From Erythrocercus mccallii (lineage: Eukaryota > Chordata > Aves > Passeriformes > Dicruridae): 64,000 nucleotides of DNA. A program made the position numbers and the translations under genes. This document shows positions 60,623 through 64,000 of the stretch, one piece after another. The stretch lies in NCBI GenBank assembly GCA_013397435.1, contig VZRG01000780.1:186001-250000 (forward strand). The letters are read 5' to 3'. Under the pieces are notes generated by a model. That model was given only the letters and a program-made list of their open reading frames with translations. It searched no databases and had not been told where the DNA came from. Numbering within the stretch: position 1 is the first letter of the stretch; each line of letters begins with the position of its first letter.

Positions 60623-63600
60623 AATGAACAGAATGTGATAGCTGCTGAAAAACTGGAAATACAAAGATAAAAGTTGCAAAATTTCTCTTCTTCGGTAAAA
60701 TAAAGGAGCAAAACAAATTTTTTTTTGTCAGCTTTCAGTCCTGCAAACTGTAGAAAACTTGTTCTCCATGTTAAACTTGATTTTAACTCTACATGGAGTA
60801 TTTACATGTAGAAAAACATGTGAGATCCACTACAATGGAATAACATGGAATAACACTCAAGAGAACATCAGAAATTATCCCCTTCCTTGGAGCTAGCAGC
60901 ACCTCATGGGTTGCAGGTTTCTCATCACTTGCTTTAATTGGAAATCAACTGCAGATCTCCTGTTCTGCATTCAGAGACAAATTTCTGAAGGCATGTTCTC
61001 AATCTGACTCCATCAAATACTTCAGGATACAATCTGCATGAGGACCCATGCAAGAAATCCTTGGTGTGTTGAAACCAAATGCAGCTGGAAATCCTCACTC
61101 TGGAAATGTGGTGGGCAAATACCTGCAGAAGAATCATCAGAAAGGCCTGTCCAGGAAGAAGGGATAATGGGTGCAAAAGTGCAGCCTGGTGACAGTGGAG
61201 CAATTGTTTTGTGGGAGAATGACAAACAGCCGTAGGAGCAGTGTTGCACAGGCTGTGCTTCTGCAGCACAGCCGCAGCCGTGAGAAGCTACAGCAGGGAA
61301 TTTCCTTCTCGATGCCTCAGGCATCCACAATATGTTTTATATGATTTAACCCTTCACACCCCTACAAGGCACTGACAGCCACATTTGAGATACTGAAAGA
61401 AGCAGGTATTTACCTTTGCTTCTGCTCAGTGTGATCCCTGACCACCCCGCAGGTCATCCCAGCACAGCCTGCATGGAGCAGACAGCAGTGTTTTAGGACT
61501 CTCTGTGTGCTATGTGGTTGTGCATTAGTGAGGCTCACACAGTGGAAAAGCACTTCTTTTCTACTAAATTGGGAAACTTAGGGTTAAGGAAGAGGAGAGT
61601 ATTGGAAAGTTTTCAGGAGGAAGCACGCCTCAGGTAGAGCTCCATTCCCCTTTTGTTGGCAAAGCCTCTCCTGGAGACAGTGAATATCCAGGTGTTGCTG
61701 TAGGAGAGCCTCCCAGGAAAGGAAAGGCAACATTTTTTCCATTCTGAAGCTCTAGGTGAATGGCAAAGAACAAAAGGCTCCCTTTGTTCTGCTGGGAAAG
61801 GCAGGGTGGCATATGCAATTTCTCTTTCCTGCTGGGAAGGTGCTGCTGAAAACTTCATTTTGTTCTGAATGTGGGAACTTTTGAGGCATAATGTGCTGTT
61901 CTCTGCCAAGACTTTGGGACAAGTGCTGTAAGCTAAAGGATGCAAATAGGCTGGCAACTCTCATGACCTTCCAGAGAATGGAAGTCTGGGATTATCCATG
62001 TATCAGGAACTTCCAAATGTGAATTAAATGTGTGATTTTAACAATGAACTAACAATGCACCTCACTAGCAGAAGGGCAAGTTACACTGCTCATGTAATAA
62101 ATGTTTCTTGCATTTTGCTGATGGCTGCAGAATGATGTTCTCTATACCATTAGTGACTCTATAGTGAGTGCTCAGATATGAGAATTATTCCTCATATTTT
62201 CACTGGGACAATGAGACTACTTGTTACCAAGCATTCAGATTTCTTCTCAGTCATTCCATGCACTCCCAAGGACAAATGGAGATGGAAGAAGAAAATTCTG
62301 GTGGGCGACCACATCCCAATGGGCAAAAGACAGAGACCAAAAGGATGACTATGGGAGAGATAAGGAAGTCCCTTCTAATATAGAAATTTATACTTGGCTG
62401 TATAGGAAAATTTTCCAGTGCAGACATACCTTACTGATAAAAGCATCCTTTATCCTATACAGTCATGCTTCAGAAGACAGCTGTATAACATACATGCCCT
62501 CCAAAGTAAGTAAAAGCAGCTACACATGCAATTTACTGCACAGCTGCCTTGATCTGAATGGGGTACATTTTTTCATACTGACAAGCAACAATCACTCTGC
62601 AGAACTGAATCAGAGCTGTAATAAAGAAATAAAAGTTTAAAGGAATAGATAGATATGAAAATGTTGAAGAGAGGACAGAAGTGGTGACAAGAGGTCCGTT
62701 ATCAAATGGCAGCTTGCCAAGCAAGCCTCAGCTCTGCAGGCAGTGTGTGACTGGCAGAGCTCAGGTAAGAAATGGATCCAACCTGTGCACTCAACATTGC
62801 TCTGTTAGGCTTGGTTTGTTGAGGGTGTAACATGGCAGGGAACAAAGGGTCTGTTCTGACAAGGTCAAAGTGCTAAAAAATTGCTCTCTAGGAGCAATCT
62901 CCTCTAGGAGATTCCAGAGCATGAAATGCACAGAGAAAAGAGAGTTGTACCTGCTTTGCATTCCTACTCTAAATAAATGGCCCTTGGTCTACTATGGAAT
63001 AACGTATTTGAAAGGGAAGATATCACATCTCAAAACTGATCATCATGTAGAAAAACTGAATTCTGAGTCCTCCTGGTGTTTGCAAAATCAAGGCTATTTT
63101 TCTTCCAGCATGAACATTTCAGTGTCTTTTAACAGTGACCCAAGATGTAAAACTTAGAGAATTATGTTAAACTGTCTGTTCCAGAGTCTCTCCAACTATT
63201 TTAAAGGGTCTCATGTAGTCACTGCAACAACAGCTTTATACATATACCCTCATCAACTTTCTAAGGTAGTAACCACCTTTCTCAGATGGCACAAAATCAG
63301 GGAACAACCCAAATCTTCATAAAGATAAGATGGAAAACAGCTTTACTGTGGGGACAGGAGGGGAGGAATAGCACAATTAGGGTTTGACAGCTAACAGTTA
63401 AAAGGGGTTGTTTGGTCACCTTGGTCAGCCCACTCCCACGTGGGTGTGTCAAGTCTCTGGGGCTGGTAGCCACCCTCAAGGATGGATAAAGGCAGGATAG
63501 GCTGCCTGGCTCCTCACAGTGCGGCAGGCTGATCTGCAATCCGCCTCCCACTACCGCCTGATACTACAAGCGACTCATTGGTAAGATTGCCATCAAGTGT

Positions 63601-64000
63601 TACTTGAATTAGTCTGCCACAGTCACAGGATTCCAAAGGAGGGAATACTGTTATGGAGGAGGCTGTGTATGTTTTGAAACTGAAGAACTATCTGATGTAT
63701 AACTGTCAAAGAAGAGATGTTCAATATGTGTTGTGTTACTCATGTATCAGTGTTATTGGTAAGGAAAGACAACAAATGTACAAAAGAGTTAAAATTCTGC
63801 AGTTCATTCCGTCAGTTTTCATTCCTACCCTTACAATGAGCAATCACCTTTTAGTGTTACTGTATGCAGACAATAATGTTCATTATTTAGGCAGATAATC
63901 CACAGCTGTAACTCATATAAGGCAATATCCAGTGGCAGGAATATTGGCAAGAGACTCAGAAGCCCTAGATTTATATGTTTGCTATCAGTCTGCCAGGGAA

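Larger units (their letters stand above)
57183..64000 (-). other. CFTR intron 23 (3' part, runs off the window)
   Basis: 6.8 kb without a recognisable exon. I looked on the - strand for the Walker A-containing exon 23 and did not find it. A dense ATTAAT/TTAATTA cluster lies at 58436-58505 and a GACA-type simple repeat at 60591-60622. A GC-richer patch at 63214-63568 might be an old LTR but is unproven. Confidence 0.7.

Noticed and set aside
63214..63568. Possible second solo LTR with TGTAGT...ACTACA ends
   Set aside because: The ends look like an LTR but the flanks (TCTCA and AGCGA) do not form a target duplication, so it stays unproven.
57183..64000. CFTR exon 23 with Walker A
   Set aside because: I searched by eye for the GSGKST-coding pattern on the - strand and did not see it; it is probably outside the window.

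Overview
This window is a piece of a bird genome, most likely a passerine. The intergenic and intronic sequence is AT-rich and carries avian CR1 LINE tails (the best at 26521-27014 and 41431-41710). It also holds a SINE with an isoleucine-tRNA head joined to a CR1 tail (44367-44500), a type I know from songbirds, and a solo endogenous-retrovirus LTR (24411-24871). Two runs of N (7055-7085, 34782-34821) are assembly gaps.

Two genes are present and they converge tail to tail. On the + strand, 1684-45235 holds the coding part of exons 4-23 of CTTNBP2 (cortactin-binding protein 2), followed by a 3' UTR to about 46575. Exons 1-3 lie upstream of the window. The exons encode, in order, the end of the coiled coil, a long Ser/Pro-rich region with the cortactin SH3 ligand, six ankyrin repeats, a C-terminal AAA+-like module with a degenerate P-loop, and a low-complexity tail. 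All 19 introns have GT-AG ends and all exon phases agree. The one flaw is in the last exon, where an A8 run shifts the frame and cuts the conserved C-terminus.

On the - strand, 52713-57182 holds the last four coding exons of CFTR (human exon numbers 24-27). They encode the second half of NBD2 and the cytoplasmic tail ending in a PDZ ligand (ETRL). The three internal exons have exactly the human lengths (90, 173 and 106 bp). The remaining 57183-64000 is read as the CFTR intron between exons 23 and 24. I did not find exon 23, which would carry Walker A, so it should lie beyond the right edge.

Between the two predicted poly(A) sites is only about 5 kb. It contains a short CpG-rich block (about 51095-51485) with a CTCF-like motif just past the CFTR 3' end. 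A second CTCF-like motif in opposite orientation lies in CFTR intron 24. I see no unknown multi-gene system. The points most worth a second look are the CTTNBP2 frameshift, the CpG/CTCF-like block, the pseudo-ATPase module, the clean solo LTR with a 5-bp target duplication, and the tRNA-derived SINE.
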